DNA of 64,000 bases from Heterohyrax brucei (taxonomy: Eukaryota; Chordata; Mammalia; Hyracoidea; Procaviidae), in contig CM053140.1 in assembly GCA_028571685.1 (NCBI GenBank), positions 60,890,201 to 60,954,200 of the forward strand. The letters run 5' to 3'. The notes beneath the pieces are model-generated. The model was given only the letters and a program-made list of their open reading frames with translations, did not search any database and was not told the origin of the DNA. Positions 44,648 through 57,029 of the stretch are shown here, piece after piece; position 1 is the first letter of the stretch; each line of letters begins with the position of its first letter. The position numbers were made by a program, and so were the translations under genes.

Positions 44648-44806
44648 AAGCCCACTGCCGCTGAATTGATTCCAACTCATAGTGATGCTATAGGACAGAG
44701 TAGAACTGCCCCCATAGAGTTTCCCAGGAGCACCTGGCAGATTTGAACTGCTGACCTGTTGGTTAGCAGCCATAGCACTTAACCACTACACCACTAGGGT
44801 TTCCAG
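44648..44806 (-). mobile_element. AfroSINE, antisense
   Basis: 'agcccactgccgctgaattg' to 'ccactagggtttcc'. Confidence 0.85.
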
Positions 44807-45004
44807 GTTCAGTACTGGGGTATCATAATTTCCACTGCATTCTACTAGCCACAGATTCAAGGGGTGAGGAAAGAGCACCTCTTGATTAATGACGCTACCT
44901 CACTTCCTCAGGGCAGCTTTCCAAGGTGCATCCAATCCCCTGCCATAGGTACTCAGAACTCCTGGAGACCCTGTCATGAAATTCTTTGTATTCCACTACT
45001 AGTA

Positions 45005-45165
45005 ATTCTCCCATGTTTTGTCTTCTTTAGTTGACTCAGCTCCACTAGGACAGGATCCTTATTTTCTTCCCCTTGGTTCCCCTAGGCCCTTACCCAGAGC
45101 CAGACTTGTAACAAGCACTCAATACAGGCTTGTGAATGAGTGAGTGAATGAATGAGTGAAAGAAA
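45005..45165 (+). repeat. L2/MIR-type 3' end with GAAT-type tail
   Basis: 'gacaggatccttattttcttcc', 'cagagccagacttgtaac', then a (TGAATGAG)-like tract, as at L2 3' ends. Confidence 0.5.
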
Positions 45166-45509
45166 TGGATGCTGCCGTTTGGCCGTGCCTCTCGAACTCT
45201 GTAGATAGGCAATGCGGATCGATGCACAGTTTCTTCCTTTCACAAATGTGTTCTGCTCTCCTGCAATCACTCACTGAGCACCCAGTATGTGCAGACCCTC
45301 TACTAGATGCTGGCCACACAGGGGGAGAAAACAGTATCACCCTAATTTTGGGGAAAACATGTTAGATGGGGACATGGCCAGTAGCACTGATGGACAGTTA
45401 ACCAGCCTCAGCTGCAGTGGGTCTTTGAAGATCAGATAACAAGGATCGCCCCCTCAGAGTGGGGGAACTGAAGACTGTTGGCTCATTGACTGGCATTTGA
45501 TAGAGGCAT

Positions 45510-45682
45510 GTGGCATCCTCTGCCTGAGCTGGAGCTCCAGTGAGGCCACTGCTGCTCTGTGTGCCCTTGGGCAAGGCGCTCAGCCTCTCTGTGCCGCAGT
45601 TCCTCACCTGTGAAATGCTGCCTCTCAGGAGGATGAGGAAGATGACTTGTGTGAAGCGCGGGGCACTGGGCCTCGGTCACGG
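45510..45682 (+). repeat. MIR fragment
   Basis: 'gtgcccttgggcaaggcgc' and 'agttcctcacctgtgaaatg'. Confidence 0.6.
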
Positions 45683-46459
45683 AGAACACTGATGTGTTAG
45701 CTACAGTTAGTGCTAGCAAGGGCACAGGGCCCCACATCGCCTCCTGGGCAGACATGAAGTACTTACCCTGCGGGGAATCTGGGGTCTCCTTTGGAGGTGG
45801 CCCTCCCAGTCAGCAGGTGGCATTCCCCACCTCAGCCCCTTCACAGCTGCCTCAGGTTTGGGCACGTCCCGTCCATGGAGCTGGGGGACGGAGAAGGAAG
45901 GCGAAGTTCAGTGCCACCAATGGGGATGACAGTCATGAACAGCTGGTGCTCCGCACTCCAGCAGCCCACCAGTCACAACACCTGAGAGGAGCGCTCTGGA
46001 CAGACGGGCCCAGGGGTGGGTCCTCTTGCTGCAGGACCCTCTTTGACCCTCGTCACTCACCTGATAGAGCCATCAAATCAATCTAACATTTAGATAAGGG
46101 GGCCTTCAGTGGACGCTTTTCTGAAATGGCAAGGGTAATAAAAGAGAAAAATGGACCCGCTGGCACCAGATGGCCAACAAAGTAATTATGCAGCTGCAGT
46201 TCTGAGCGAGGATGCAGCCAGCAGAGGCACCTGCCCAGGTAATTCATCAGCCTCAGATTCATCTCCTAAAAGCCGACCACAGACTGACTTCATCCAGGTT
46301 CCCCAGGACACCTCTATGTAGATTTTTATCAAGATGGTTTTTCTCTGCCATCCCTGAGCAGGGAGACAGGTAGCCCACGAGGTGAAACAACTGAATATTG
46401 GTTTTATATCAATGAGCCAGAACAAAAAGAGACACTAGGCTGCTGGTGTCACTTCAAGC
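45683..46459. other. Single-copy DNA with a possible conserved or exon-like element
   Basis: On the minus strand a pyrimidine tract and CAG are followed by about 60 bases and then CAG|GTGAGT (about 46126 to 46061). All three frames contain stops, so any exon would be non-coding. Adjacent AT-rich sequence with TAATTA near 46180 looks enhancer-like. Confidence 0.3.
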
Positions 46460-46560
46460 AAACGGGGAGTAAAGTAAGGCTTGGTGGTCTAGAAAGCATT
46501 GTATGCCTCAGTGTCCTCATCTGTAAAGTGGGAATAAGAGGAGTGGGATCATAGGTATCC
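46460..46560 (+). repeat. MIR fragment
   Basis: 'cctcagtgtcctcatctg' and 'taaagtgggaataagagg'. Confidence 0.6.
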
Positions 46561-46744
46561 ACACTTTCTCTATTGTGGAAATCTTTTTGCACACACTGAG
46601 AAAATAAGCCACAGTGAAAATAAAAAAATGAAGGTCTGAGTGCTTGTCAGATTGCTGTTGGGGTTAAATGGCCTGAAGCTCACAACGCCCACAGCACAGG
46701 GCTGAACACACGAGACCTGTAGCTGTCAGCCCACTTCAGTTTTT

Positions 46745-46935
46745 CTGGCTGGTGGCCTTACACTTGCCTGTGTTGGAAGTCAAGGATCTTGGCCGGGATG
46801 TTGGCTGTGTGACCTTAGGCAAGGGAATTAACTTGTCTGAGCCTGGCCTGATTCATCTGTAAAATCAGAGCAACATTGTCTTCCAGTCCACAGGCAGGGG
46901 GTAGACTGAAAGAGCTTTACAGTCCATTTCCAATC
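46745..46935 (+). repeat. MIR
   Basis: 'gctgtgtgaccttaggcaag' and 'gattcatctgtaaaatcag'. Confidence 0.65.
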
Positions 46936-47059
46936 CCTGAAGTCACCATTTGTGAGTCACTGTGGGACTGAGCCCTTGATACTAACACCTCGGAAGGACA
47001 GGAGATGGCCAGAGTGGTCCTTTCAGTTCTCCACAGCCCAGTGCTTCCAGTCACTCACT

Positions 47060-47640
47060 CATCCATTCCTTCCTTCAGGGTTAAAAACCTTACCAAAAAA
47101 TTCCAGGACCAGACAGTTTTACTGCTGGGCACTACCAAACGGTTAAGGGAAAAATAATAGCAGTTCTACACAACCTCTTCCAGAACATAGAAGAGGGGGT
47201 AACACTTCCCAATTCATTTTGTATGAATATCACCTAATACGAAAACCAGACAAATATATTACCAAAGAGCTATTCCTTATCTTTAACAAAATATTAGCAA
47301 ATGGAATTCAACAATATGTAAAAAGTCTAATACATCATGACCAAATGGGTTTTACTCTAGAAACACAAGGCTGTTTCAACATTTGAAAATCAATCATTAA
47401 CAGAGTAGAGAAAAATATGATCATCTCAACAGATGCAGTAAGAAAATCATTTGACAAAATTCAGCATCCATTCATGATGAAATCTCTTAGCAAACTAGGA
47501 ATAGAAGGGAACTTCTTCAACTTGATAAATGACATCTGTAGAAAACTGACACCTAACGTTACACTTGATAAAAGACTGCTTTCCCCTAAGATTAGGAATG
47601 GCAAAGACTTCCCCTGTATCCAGCTGTCACTGATGTCCTC
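47060..47640 (+). mobile_element. L1 ORF2 fragment
   Basis: In one frame it reads KSFDKIQHPFMMKSLSKLGIEG, homologous to the L1 reverse-transcriptase segment (compare 53925 in the full-length copy). Diverged and truncated at both ends. Confidence 0.78.
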
Positions 47641-47699
47641 ACTACCCATCTCAGCTGCACTCAAGGCTCACAGACAGAAACCCACTCTATCACAGGGAA

Positions 47700-47762
47700 A
47701 ATATATATATATATATATATACATATATGTATGTGTGTGTGTGTGTGTGTATGTGTGTATAA
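47700..47762. repeat. Compound (AT)n(GT)n microsatellite
   Basis: About ten AT units, then a short ATATGT segment, then about ten GT units. Confidence 0.9.
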
Positions 47763-48257
47763 AAGGAAGGATAATCCTGCAAGCTGGCCCCAGGGATTCT
47801 AGGCCTCTGACTTCCAAGGCATAAGCTGGTTCTAAAGGAAAGCAGATGACCTCAGAGGTAAAATAACTATACAGGGACTGTGCCTGGCTGATGAAAGTTG
47901 GAGACATTCTAAAGGCTCCACTTCTTCCTCACTTGTCTCCTGCAAGCACGGATTGGACTTGCTTTCACAGGTCTCATCAAATGGCTTTTTGTGGTAATTT
48001 CAAAAGCCCTCAAGTCAACATATGACCCCATTTTTTGTGTGTAAAATACACCACTTTTATGGGATATGCCCAGTGGTGAGAAAGAGCAGGTGATCTCCCA
48101 CCTCCAGGCAACCTTCTGTCTACAGTAAACCCTTCTGGTCCCCCAATCAGCCTGGGGCCCTGAAACACCTTTTCAGGTGGAATGGTTAACTGAATTTGCG
48201 GACGGTGCCATGGGTTTTGCAGAGCTATGCAGCAGCTCCCCAGGTACCATCTTCTTT
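47763..48257. other. Single-copy DNA
   Basis: I see no gene or clear repeat. Confidence 0.4.
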
Positions 48258-48425
48258 AGCAGACCCCTGGTGGTCTAGTTGTTAAGTGCTACCACTGCTA
48301 ACCAAAAGGTCAGCAGTTCACATCCGCTGGGCGCTCCTTGGAAACTCGACAGGGCAGCTGTACTCTGTCTATTAGTGTTGCTATGAATCAGAATCGACTT
48401 GATGGCAGTGAGATGAGCTTTTGGG
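48258..48425 (+). mobile_element. AfroSINE
   Basis: 'gacccctggtggtctagttg' to 'gaatcgacttgatggcagtg'. Confidence 0.85.
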
Positions 48426-48621
48426 GGGGGGATGTTCATGACAGTATGTCTAGGGTCAATTCCCCTTTGCACACAGGTCCTCTTCAGTTTTGTCTCCCAT
48501 GTCAGTAACATCATTAGAGAGTTTAGGGGTCATGGATCATACCAGGTGACACTATCAGGGCGTGACACCAAAATGACTGCAAAATTTTTGTGCAGTACTT
48601 TTCAGCAGAAATTTATTAAAC

Positions 48622-48786
48622 CTTAAACCCTGGTGGCGTAGTGGCTAAGTGCTACAGCTGCTAACCAAAAGATTGGCGGTTCAAATCTATCTGACACTCT
48701 TTGGAAACTCTACGGGGCCATTCTACTCTGTCCTATAGGGTGGCTATGAGTTGGAATTGACTCGACAGCAGTGAGGTTTTTTTGAT
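48622..48786 (+). mobile_element. AfroSINE
   Basis: 'aaaccctggtggcgtagtgg' to 'gacagcagtgaggtttttt'; well preserved. Confidence 0.88.
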
Positions 48787-49545
48787 AATGAGCTATAATA
48801 ACAAAAACATTTTTCATAAGTTCAGCTTACCTGTACCTGTGTTAATTTACCCTTTGAACTTCCTAATTCAATCCCATCAGAGCAGCCACTATACCCAGTA
48901 ACAATGAGGCTTCCAATCACGTGATTCCAATCATGTAACTTCAACTGCAGATGCTACAAGCACGGGCTGTCGTGTTCATTGCTGCCGGTGTTTTTTAGAT
49001 TTTAGACAATGAGTTTATCAAATTTTCTGGTATTTTAGCTACAGTGTTGTGGTGATTGCTGTTTGTGAGCTATATCGATAACTTTTGAGAAAGAAGCAGT
49101 AATTAAAGTAAAAGCAGGAATGACATACGAGAATTATGATTTATGAGTAATACTGGTACTTGAAAACATAACTAAGGGTTCTGTATGGTCTGATACCAGA
49201 GAAAGTCTGTTGTGAGGTGACGCCATGAGTTACCACACTGACACCAATCCTAGTAACACCACTGCCCGCAGGGCCCAGCACAGTGCCCAGCATCAGTAGG
49301 AACTTGGGAAAATACTGTGGAATTGAACAGAACTTCCAACAGAAATTGAACATGTTTTTAAGCTTGCACTGAAAATCAAAGTCCTTTTCTGTGGGCCCCT
49401 GGAGAGTACAACATTTCAAGGAAAGCCTTGGCAAATCCTTTTGTAAAGTGCAACAAGTATGCCATGCCTTTGCACAGTAAATACTTCTTACTTGTGACAC
49501 TGTGATTTTGTATGTATGGGTATGTATAGCTCCCAGATATACAAG
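48787..49545. other. Unassigned, possibly repeat-derived DNA
   Basis: Contains 'gtgacgccatgagttacc' and 'cctagtaacaccactgcc', which resemble pieces of 48440-48560. A 153-codon minus frame (49141-49602) has no known domain. It may be an unclassified afrotherian repeat. Confidence 0.35.
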
Positions 49546-49580
49546 AGTTGGAATTGACTCGTCAGCAGTGAGTTTGGTTT
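49546..49580 (+). mobile_element. AfroSINE tail-only piece
   Basis: 'gagttggaattgactcgtc' and 'cagcagtgagtttgg' without any SINE head. No sister copy exists to prove an insertion. Confidence 0.5.
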
Positions 49581-49607
49581 TGAGTTTGGGGGATGTATAC
49601 ATGCAAC

Positions 49608-49742
49608 AGAAGCCTTGGTGACACAGTTAAGTGCTCAGCCACTAGCTGAAAGGTCGGCAGCACAAACTGACCCAATGCTTCTTTGGACTAAAATCTGACA
49701 ATCTGCTCCTGTAAAGCTATAGACTAGAAAACCCTATGAGGC
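49608..49742 (+). mobile_element. AfroSINE, long form, left half (split by the L1)
   Basis: Ends at 'gaaaaccctatgag', where the 7.2-kb L1 was inserted. The right half resumes at 56930. Confidence 0.8.
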
Positions 49743-50740
49743 GGGGGCGGAGTCAAGACGGCGGACTAAGCCCACGTCTCCTTCTACCCCTCTGGAAACC
49801 AAGACCTGAACTGATAATCAAACGGAGCCTTCTGATCACCTAATCAGCCTCAGGACACAGCACAGGGCTGTTAATTGGTACTTCATACCACTAAGCGAAA
49901 AACCTCCTCTCTTTCGCTGACTCCCGCTCCTGGCTAGCCCCGGCTCTCACGGACGGAAGGTAAACGCACCGTTTTGACTTTTTTTTCCTCTCTCTGCTGG
50001 CGCGCAGAGCTGGGTCTTGCCTGGTGGCTGGACTCAGACACGCTGCTGGGGGGATAGGCAGGCAAAATTCCCATATTCTGAGAGTCAGGCTCGGGACTCT
50101 GTTAATCTAGACACTTTGAGCCTTTCGTTTTGTAGCTGCCTCAGCGGGGTTTGTGCGGAACTCCGCGGTCAGGGTGCAGGACGCCATGTTGGTACCGAGA
50201 TTTTAGCGGGACCTCGTTCTTAGCCTGGGAGCCAGCGCCTGCAAATGGGACAGTGCTTCTCTGACAGAAAAGTAGTGATTTTGCACAGTGCTGCCTACGC
50301 TGGGGGCCCTGCAACAGAAGCAGAGGAATCACTACCTCTGGGCACCTTTAGCCCCCCTGTCTGCTGCCTGTGCGGAGGACGCCATCTTGGGTACGGTGGC
50401 CACAGCTGGACCTAATTCTTAGCTTGGGAGCCAGAGCCTGCCCACAGGAGAGCACTTTTCTATCACAAAACCAGTACTCGACGCAGTGTTGGCTAAGGCT
50501 AGGCCCTGACAGCAGAGGCCACCAGGGCAGTAGCATTGCTGTATTCTGAACTAGTTTGTTATCATCTGGGGTTGGATATAGTGGCGCTTACTTTGTCAGA
50601 TGAGAAGAGGGACCTCTACACCTGAAAACCTAATTGACTTGTGAACTAGTCAGATACCTTTTGCTTTACATTTGAAGACAGCCTAGAGAAACATTTGCAG
50701 TCCATCCTCACAGTACCTCTTCCAGCCTCTATGTACTCAC
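49743..50740 (+). promoter_or_regulatory. L1 5' UTR / internal promoter region
   Basis: About 1 kb of CpG-containing sequence precedes ORF1. It includes repeated 'acgccat(g/c)tt' blocks near 50180 and 50378 and similar 'gggagccag(c/a)gcctgc' blocks at 50227 and 50427, suggesting an internally repeated (monomer-like) structure of about 200 bp. In L1 this region carries the RNA polymerase II promoter; activity is not shown here. Confidence 0.6.
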
Positions 50741-51699
50741 ATGGGACCCAAAAAGCAACAGACAATTGTGGCATACAAGCAATCACTCATGGCTTCAGAA
50801 GGCTCCCAAACAAAGCAACCAAGGAGTTTTCCAGATGAAGAAACTTTTATGAAAGCAGCAGGAAGTGAATACAAATTGATTATACACAGAGCCCTTCTAG
50901 ACCTTATACAAAATGCAGCAGAACAAAATGAAAAATTAAGCAAGTTGTTCAATCTGATGGAACACCAGTACTCTGAAATCCAGCAGATCAAGAAGAAAAT
51001 CAAAGACACAGAAGCTTCCATGCAAACCCAAGAAAACAGAATGGAACAAATGGAAAAAAGAATTTCTGACTTGGAAGACAGAGCTACTGATGCCAGTGTC
51101 TAGGAGCAGAAATCAGAAAAAAGAAACGAGAAAAATGAAGGAACATTAAGAAGCATGTGGGACTCTATTAAGAGGAACAACCTTCGATTAATTGGAGTCC
51201 TTGAACAGGGGGAGACATCTGAGAACACAGAGAGTATTGTTGCTGAGCTGCCGAAAGAAAACTTGCCAGAAATCATGAAGGAAGAGAATATAGACATCTC
51301 AGATGCATATCGTACGCCACCCAATATAGATCTCAAAAGAAAGACTCCAAGACATATTATAATCAAGCTTAACAAAATGAAACACAAGCAGCAATTCTGA
51401 AAGGCAGCAAGACTCAAGGCAAAGCTAACATTCAGAGGGAAACCCTGTAGGCTCTCATCAGATTTCTCAGCAGAAACCATGCTGGCGCAGAGACAGTGGC
51501 ACGACACATTCAAAGTCCTGAAGGAGGACAACTTCCAATCAAAAATTATGTTCTTGCAAAACTATCTTTCAAATACGAAAATGAAATTAAGACATTCCCA
51601 GATAAACAGAAACTCAGAGACTTTGTAAAAACCAAACCCAAACTACAAGAAATACTGAAAGAAGTTCTTGGCTTTGGCTTAGAAGAACAAAACCACTAA
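50741..51699 (+). pseudogene. L1 ORF1 (RNA-binding chaperone), disabled
   Basis: The frame begins MGPKKQQTIVAYK and shows a coiled-coil-like middle (residues ~65-115, with repeated E/K heptads such as IQQIKKKIKDTE). After that come the conserved NLRLIGVLEQGE segment and the C-terminal KLSFKYENEIKTFPDKQKLR segment. Breaks are a TAG at 51101-51103, a TGA at 51398-51400, both in the original frame, and a shift to another frame near 51540. Intact L1 ORF1 proteins of this kind are about 320-340 aa, which fits the total span. Confidence 0.88.
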
Positions 51700-52121
51700 C
51701 TTTATATTTTAGAACGACACGCTACTCAATACTCTACTCATTTAGGGAAGGCTCCAAAATAAATCACAGCTTTGATATGGAAAGAAGCAATCCAGTGATC
51801 ATCATGAAAACTATGGTGTCATCATAATAAAAAGAGGGATGTACTACAGTTGTTATAGTCCTTCCAGATGGAGAGGAAGATGACAAGACTGGTAGTAACT
51901 AAAATTGGGTTTATAAATAGTTTATTAAGGGGGTTCATAGGGGCAGCTGTAAAGCACAACAAAGATGTATCATACCATTTCAAGAAATTGAACACACGTG
52001 TCTCAACAGCTATAAAACCAGCTCTGAAAAAGGTGAAAAATCAACTCACAAAAAAGAGTGTCCCAGAACAGACTAATAAGAACAACAGAGAAAACATCAA
52101 CATAAAAATAAACATACCACA

Positions 52122-55100
52122 ATGGCAGCAGTGAACACATACCTATCAATAATTACATTGAATATGAAAGGACTGAATGCTCCTGTAAAGAGACACCGAG
52201 TGTCATCTTGGATCAAAAGACACGACCCATCCATATGTTGTCTACAAGAAACTCACTTGAGACCTAAAGACAGGAGCAAACTGAAAATTAAAGGATGGAA
52301 GAATATATATCAAGCTAACAATGAACAAAGAAGAGCAGGGGTGGCAATTCTAATCTCAGACAAAATCAATTTTAATATCAAATCCACCATCGTGGACAAA
52401 GATGGACACTATTTATTGCTGAAAGGTTCAGTACACAAGCAAGACTTAACAATATTAAATATTTATGCACCTAATGTCAGAGCACCTAAATATGTCGAAG
52501 AAACACTGACTACGCTCAAAAGAGAGTTAGATGACTCCACAATAATAGTGGGAGACTTTAACACTCAACTCTCATTACTAGACAGATCATCTAGAAAAAA
52601 GCTCAGTAAAGATACAGAAGACCTCATTGACACAATTAGCCAACTAAGCCTCCTTGATATATACAGAGCTTTCCACCCATCAGCAGACAACTACAACTTC
52701 TTCTCCAGTGCACATGGAACATTCTCCAGAATTGACCACGTGTTAGGCCATAATGCAATGCTCAACAAAATCCATGCCATTGAATTACTGCAAAGCATCT
52801 TCTCAGATCATAAAGCCATAAAAGTTGAAATCAATAGCAGAAAAAACATAGATAGAAAGTGGAACTCTTGGAAACTGAACAACATCTTGCTCAAAAAAAC
52901 ATGGGTTATAAAGGAAATCAAGGATGAATTAAAGAAATTCATGGATTCCAATGAGAATGAAAACACTTCCTATCAGAACCTATGGGATACAGCCAAAGCA
53001 GTGCTCAGAGGTCTGTTTATCTCCATTAATGCGCACATCTGGAAAGAAGAAAGAAACCAAATCAAGGAACTAACTCTACAGCTTGAACAAGTAGAGGGAG
53101 AACATTGGAGGAACCCCTCGGGCACCAGAAGAAATGAGATCATAAAGATTAGAGCAGAGCTAAATGAATTAGAGAATAGAAAAACAATTGAAAAAATTGA
53201 AAAGACCAAAAGCTGGTTTTTTGAAAAGATCAACAAAATTGATAAACCACTGGCTAAACTTACTAAAGAAAAGCAGGAAAGGAAACAAATAACCCAAATC
53301 AGAAATGAGAGGGGAGTTGTCACCACAGATGCAACAGAAATCAAAAATATCATAACAGAATACTATGAAAGACTGTACTCTAACAAATTTGAAAACCTAG
53401 GGAAAATGGACAAATTCCTGGACTCATACCACCTACCCAAATTATCACAACGTGAAGCAGAAAAACTTAATAAACCCATCACAAAGGAAGAGATTGAAAA
53501 GGTCATCCAAACACTGCCAACCGAAAAAAGTCCAGTCCCAGATGGCTTCACGGCAGAATTCTACCAAGCATTTAGAGAAGAGTTATCCCCAATACTACTG
53601 AGACTATTTCATAGTATAGAAATAGATGGAGTACTCCCAAACTCATTCTATGAAGTCAGCATAACCCTGATACCTAAGCCAGGGAAAGATCCAACAAAGA
53701 CAGAGAACTACAGACCAATATCACTCATGAACCTAGATGCAAAAATCTTCAACAAAATTCTTGCCAACAGAATACAACAACATATCAAGAAATTAATCCA
53801 TCATGACCAAGTGGGATTCATACCAGGGATGCAAGGCTGGTTCAACATCAGGAAAACAATTAATGTGATTAACCACATAAATAACACCAAAGACAAGGAT
53901 CACCTCATTTTGTTCATTGATGCCGAAAAGGCATTTGATAAAGTCCAACACCCATTCATGCTAAAAACTCTTAGCAAAATGGGCATAGACGGCAAATTCC
54001 TCCCAACACAATAAGGGCCATTTATACAAAGCCAATTGCCCACATCATCCTGAATGGACAGAGACTGAAAGACTTTCCGCTGAGATCAGGAACTAGACAA
54101 GGATGCCCACTGTCACCTCTCCTATTGAACATTATGCTAGAAGTTCTAACCAGAACAATTAGACAAGATGAAGAAATAAAGGGCATCTGCATTGGCAAAG
54201 AGGAAGTTAAAATCTCCCTGTTCGCAGATGATATGATTGTATATGCACAGAACCCCAAGGAATCTATAAGTAAGCTACTCAAACCGATAGAAGAGTTCAG
54301 CAAGGTCTCAGGATACAAGATCAACATAAGTAAATCAGTAGGATTCCTTTATACCAACAACAAGACTGTTAAGGAGGAGGTTATCAAATCAATACCATTT
54401 ACGATAGCCCCTGAGAAGATAAAGTACCTAGGAATTAATCTAACCAGAGAAACAATAGGCCTTTACAAAGAGAACTACAAGCCCTTACTACAAGAAACTA
54501 AGAGAGACTTAGATAAATGGAAAAACCTACTCTGCTCATGGATAGGAAGACTTAACATTGTGAAAATGTCTTTTTTACCCAAAGCAATTTATTTATATAA
54601 TGCAATCCCAATACAAGCTCCAGCATCATTTTTTAATGAGATGGAGAAACAAATCACCAATTTTGTTTGGAAAGGGAAGAAGCCCCGGATAAGTAAGGTA
54701 CTACTAAAGAAGAAAACACTGGGAGGCCTCTCATTACCCGACCTTAGAACATACTACACTGCCACAGTGGTCAAAACAGCCTGGTACTGGTACAAGAAAA
54801 GACAGACTGATCAATGGAACAGAATTGAGACCCCAGAGATGACACCATCTGCCTATGAACAGCTGATATTCGACAAAGGCCCTAAGACATTAAACTGGGG
54901 TAAAAACAGCATCTTCAACAAATGGTGCTGGCAAAATTGGTTATCCATCTGCAATAAACTGAATCAAGATCGATATCTTACACCTTATACAAAAACCAAC
55001 TCCAACTGGATAAAAGACCTAAATATGAAACCCAAAACGATAAAGCTCATCCAAGAAAAGGTAGGAACAACAATGGAAGTTTTAATACACAATGAGGGCA

Positions 55101-55867
55101 GACTCCAAAATCTGTCAAAGAAACCTCAATCAACAGAAGAGAAAATAGATAAATGAGAACTGTTAAGAATCAAACACTTTTGCTCATCCAAAGACTTTAT
55201 TAATAGAATTAAAAGAACACCCACAGAATGGGAAAAAATATTTGGCAACTCTATGTCAGACCAATGCCTGATCTCCATGATCTATAAGATACTACAAAAT
55301 ATCAAGAAGAAGAAGATAAACCATCCAATTAAGCAATGGGCAAAGGAGATGGACAGACACTTCACTAAAGAGGAGATCCAGGCAGCCAAAAAACACATGT
55401 GGACGTGTTCACGATCTTTAGTTATTAAAGAAATTCAAATCAAGACAACAATGAGATACCATCTCACCCCAACAAGATTGGCCATGATCCAGAAAACACA
55501 AAACAACAAATGCTGGAGAGGCTGTGGAGAAAGTGGAACCCTCCTACACTGTTGGTGGGGTTGCAGAATCATCCAGCCTCTTTGGAAGGCAATCTGGCAC
55601 TTCCTTAAAAAAATGGATATTGATATATCATTTCACCCAGTAATTCCACTACTTGGAATATATCCTACAGAATCAAGGCCTTTCACACCAACAGACACAT
55701 GCACCAGAATGTTTATCGCAGCACAGTCCGTGATAGCAAAAAGATGGAATCAACCCAGATGCCCAACAATAGAAGAATGGATAGGTAAACTATGGTACAT
55801 ATACTCAATGGAGCACTACGCAATGATAAAGAATAACGATGATTCCAGGAAACATCTCCTAACCTGA
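52122..55867 (+). pseudogene. L1 ORF2 (endonuclease / reverse transcriptase), disabled
   Basis: Residues 1-630 (52122-54014) are uninterrupted and keep the endonuclease motifs [20 protein letters not shown] and SDHKAI and the start of reverse transcriptase. A small indel near 54005 shifts the frame. The next stretch (54125-55156) holds the catalytic FADD box at about 54221. A TGG-to-TGA nonsense change at 55154-55156 replaces a conserved Trp; the same frame then resumes to 55867 and includes the cysteine-rich C-terminal motif (CWRGCGESGTLLHCWWGC). A PDG-region residue reads V instead of the usual G in [11 protein letters not shown]2 would be about 1250 aa if intact. Confidence 0.92.
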
Positions 55868-56929
55868 TTTCAACTGGAAGACATTATGTTGAGTGAAAGT
55901 AGTCAGCGACAAAAGGACAAATACTGTATGAGACCTCTACGATAAGATCTCAAAAACAGACTTGTGTATAGAAGAAAAGACTCTTTGACAGCTGCAAGGC
56001 ACGGGAGGGAGGGAGAGGGAAGGGGGAGGGTTTAGTTCAGATAGTTACTAGTAATCTAGTTGGGAGAAAGCGGTGATAGCACACATTAGAAACAAGAACA
56101 ACATTAAGTGGACTTCAGCATAACTTGAGTACTCCTTCCATCTTAACTCAATACTGCAAGGATAGAGTAGCTGGGGCGGGGGGCAGGGGACCATGCTCTT
56201 AGGCAAATTCCAGACCAATTGGCACAACTAGCGTTTTGCTAAGAGAGCTCTCTGCACCCCACATTGGTGAGTGGCATCTGGGGTCTTAAAAGCTGCCAAG
56301 CTGCCATCCGAGGACACAGCAAATGGTCCCAACTCAGCAGGAACAGATGCTCACCGAGGACCAAAATGACAACCAAGAAGACAGAGAGACCCACAAGAAT
56401 GGGTGCCTACATCAACTTGGGACCGGAAGACCTGGATGGTGCCCAGCCACCACCAGTGATAGCCATGATGGAGCTCACAGAGAGGAGTCTCACTGGCAAC
56501 ACAAGAATAAAAAGGGGTGCATCATGAGATCTCCACTAAAAGACCTCAATTGATGGTCCAGCGGTTTGGGGGTTCCTCTGGCCCCTGGCCCTGATGCTGC
56601 CCATTACCATAAATTATAACAAAGGTCCACTCTTTGGACAGGAATGGATTGGACTTGGCAATGCAGAGTGACCATATATTGGAAGCACTTTATGGTTCTA
56701 TGCATCTATAGGATATCATCTTGCTGACTTCTGGCTGGAGGAAGGGGAGTGGACGGAGAAGAGGGGAAAGGAGGCTGTTGGGAGGATGAGACATGTATTG
56801 AGCAGAGAGGAATAGTGTGCAGTCTCCGGACAGGGAGAGCACTGGAAGCTGCATATAGGTGGGCATGTAAATTTATACGTGAATGTACATTTTCACTCAG
56901 TTATGTTAAATAAAAATAAATAAATAAAT

Positions 56930-57022
56930 AAAACCCTATGAGGCATTTGTGCTCTGGCATGTGAGGTCGCTATGAGTCAAAATCCACTAAACAGCACTAG
57001 TAACAATAACAACACACACACA
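56930..57022 (+). mobile_element. AfroSINE, long form, right half (split by the L1)
   Basis: Restarts with the duplicated target and continues 'catttgtgctctggcatgtg' and 'gtcgctatgagtcaaaatcc'. A short ACAC tract follows. Confidence 0.8.
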
Positions 57023-57029
57023 TATAAAT

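Larger units (their letters stand above)
49743..56929 (+). mobile_element. Nearly full-length L1 retrotransposon
   Basis: A 7187-bp LINE-1 running from a GC-rich 5' UTR that opens GGGGGCGGAGTCAAGACGGC to an A-rich tail (AAATAAATAAATA). A 15-bp target-site duplication, AAAACCCTATGAGGC, flanks it at 49728-49742 and 56930-56944; the site is inside an AfroSINE. A TTTT/C cut on the bottom strand fits L1 endonuclease preference. ORF1 and ORF2 are both recognisable from end to end but disabled, so it cannot move on its own. Confidence 0.93.

Noticed and set aside
46061-46126. Coding exon on the minus strand
   Set aside because: Splice-like edges exist but all three frames contain stop codons; kept only as a weak element.
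49141-49602. 153-codon minus frame
   Set aside because: It includes a SINE tail and unassigned repeat-like sequence; no known domain.
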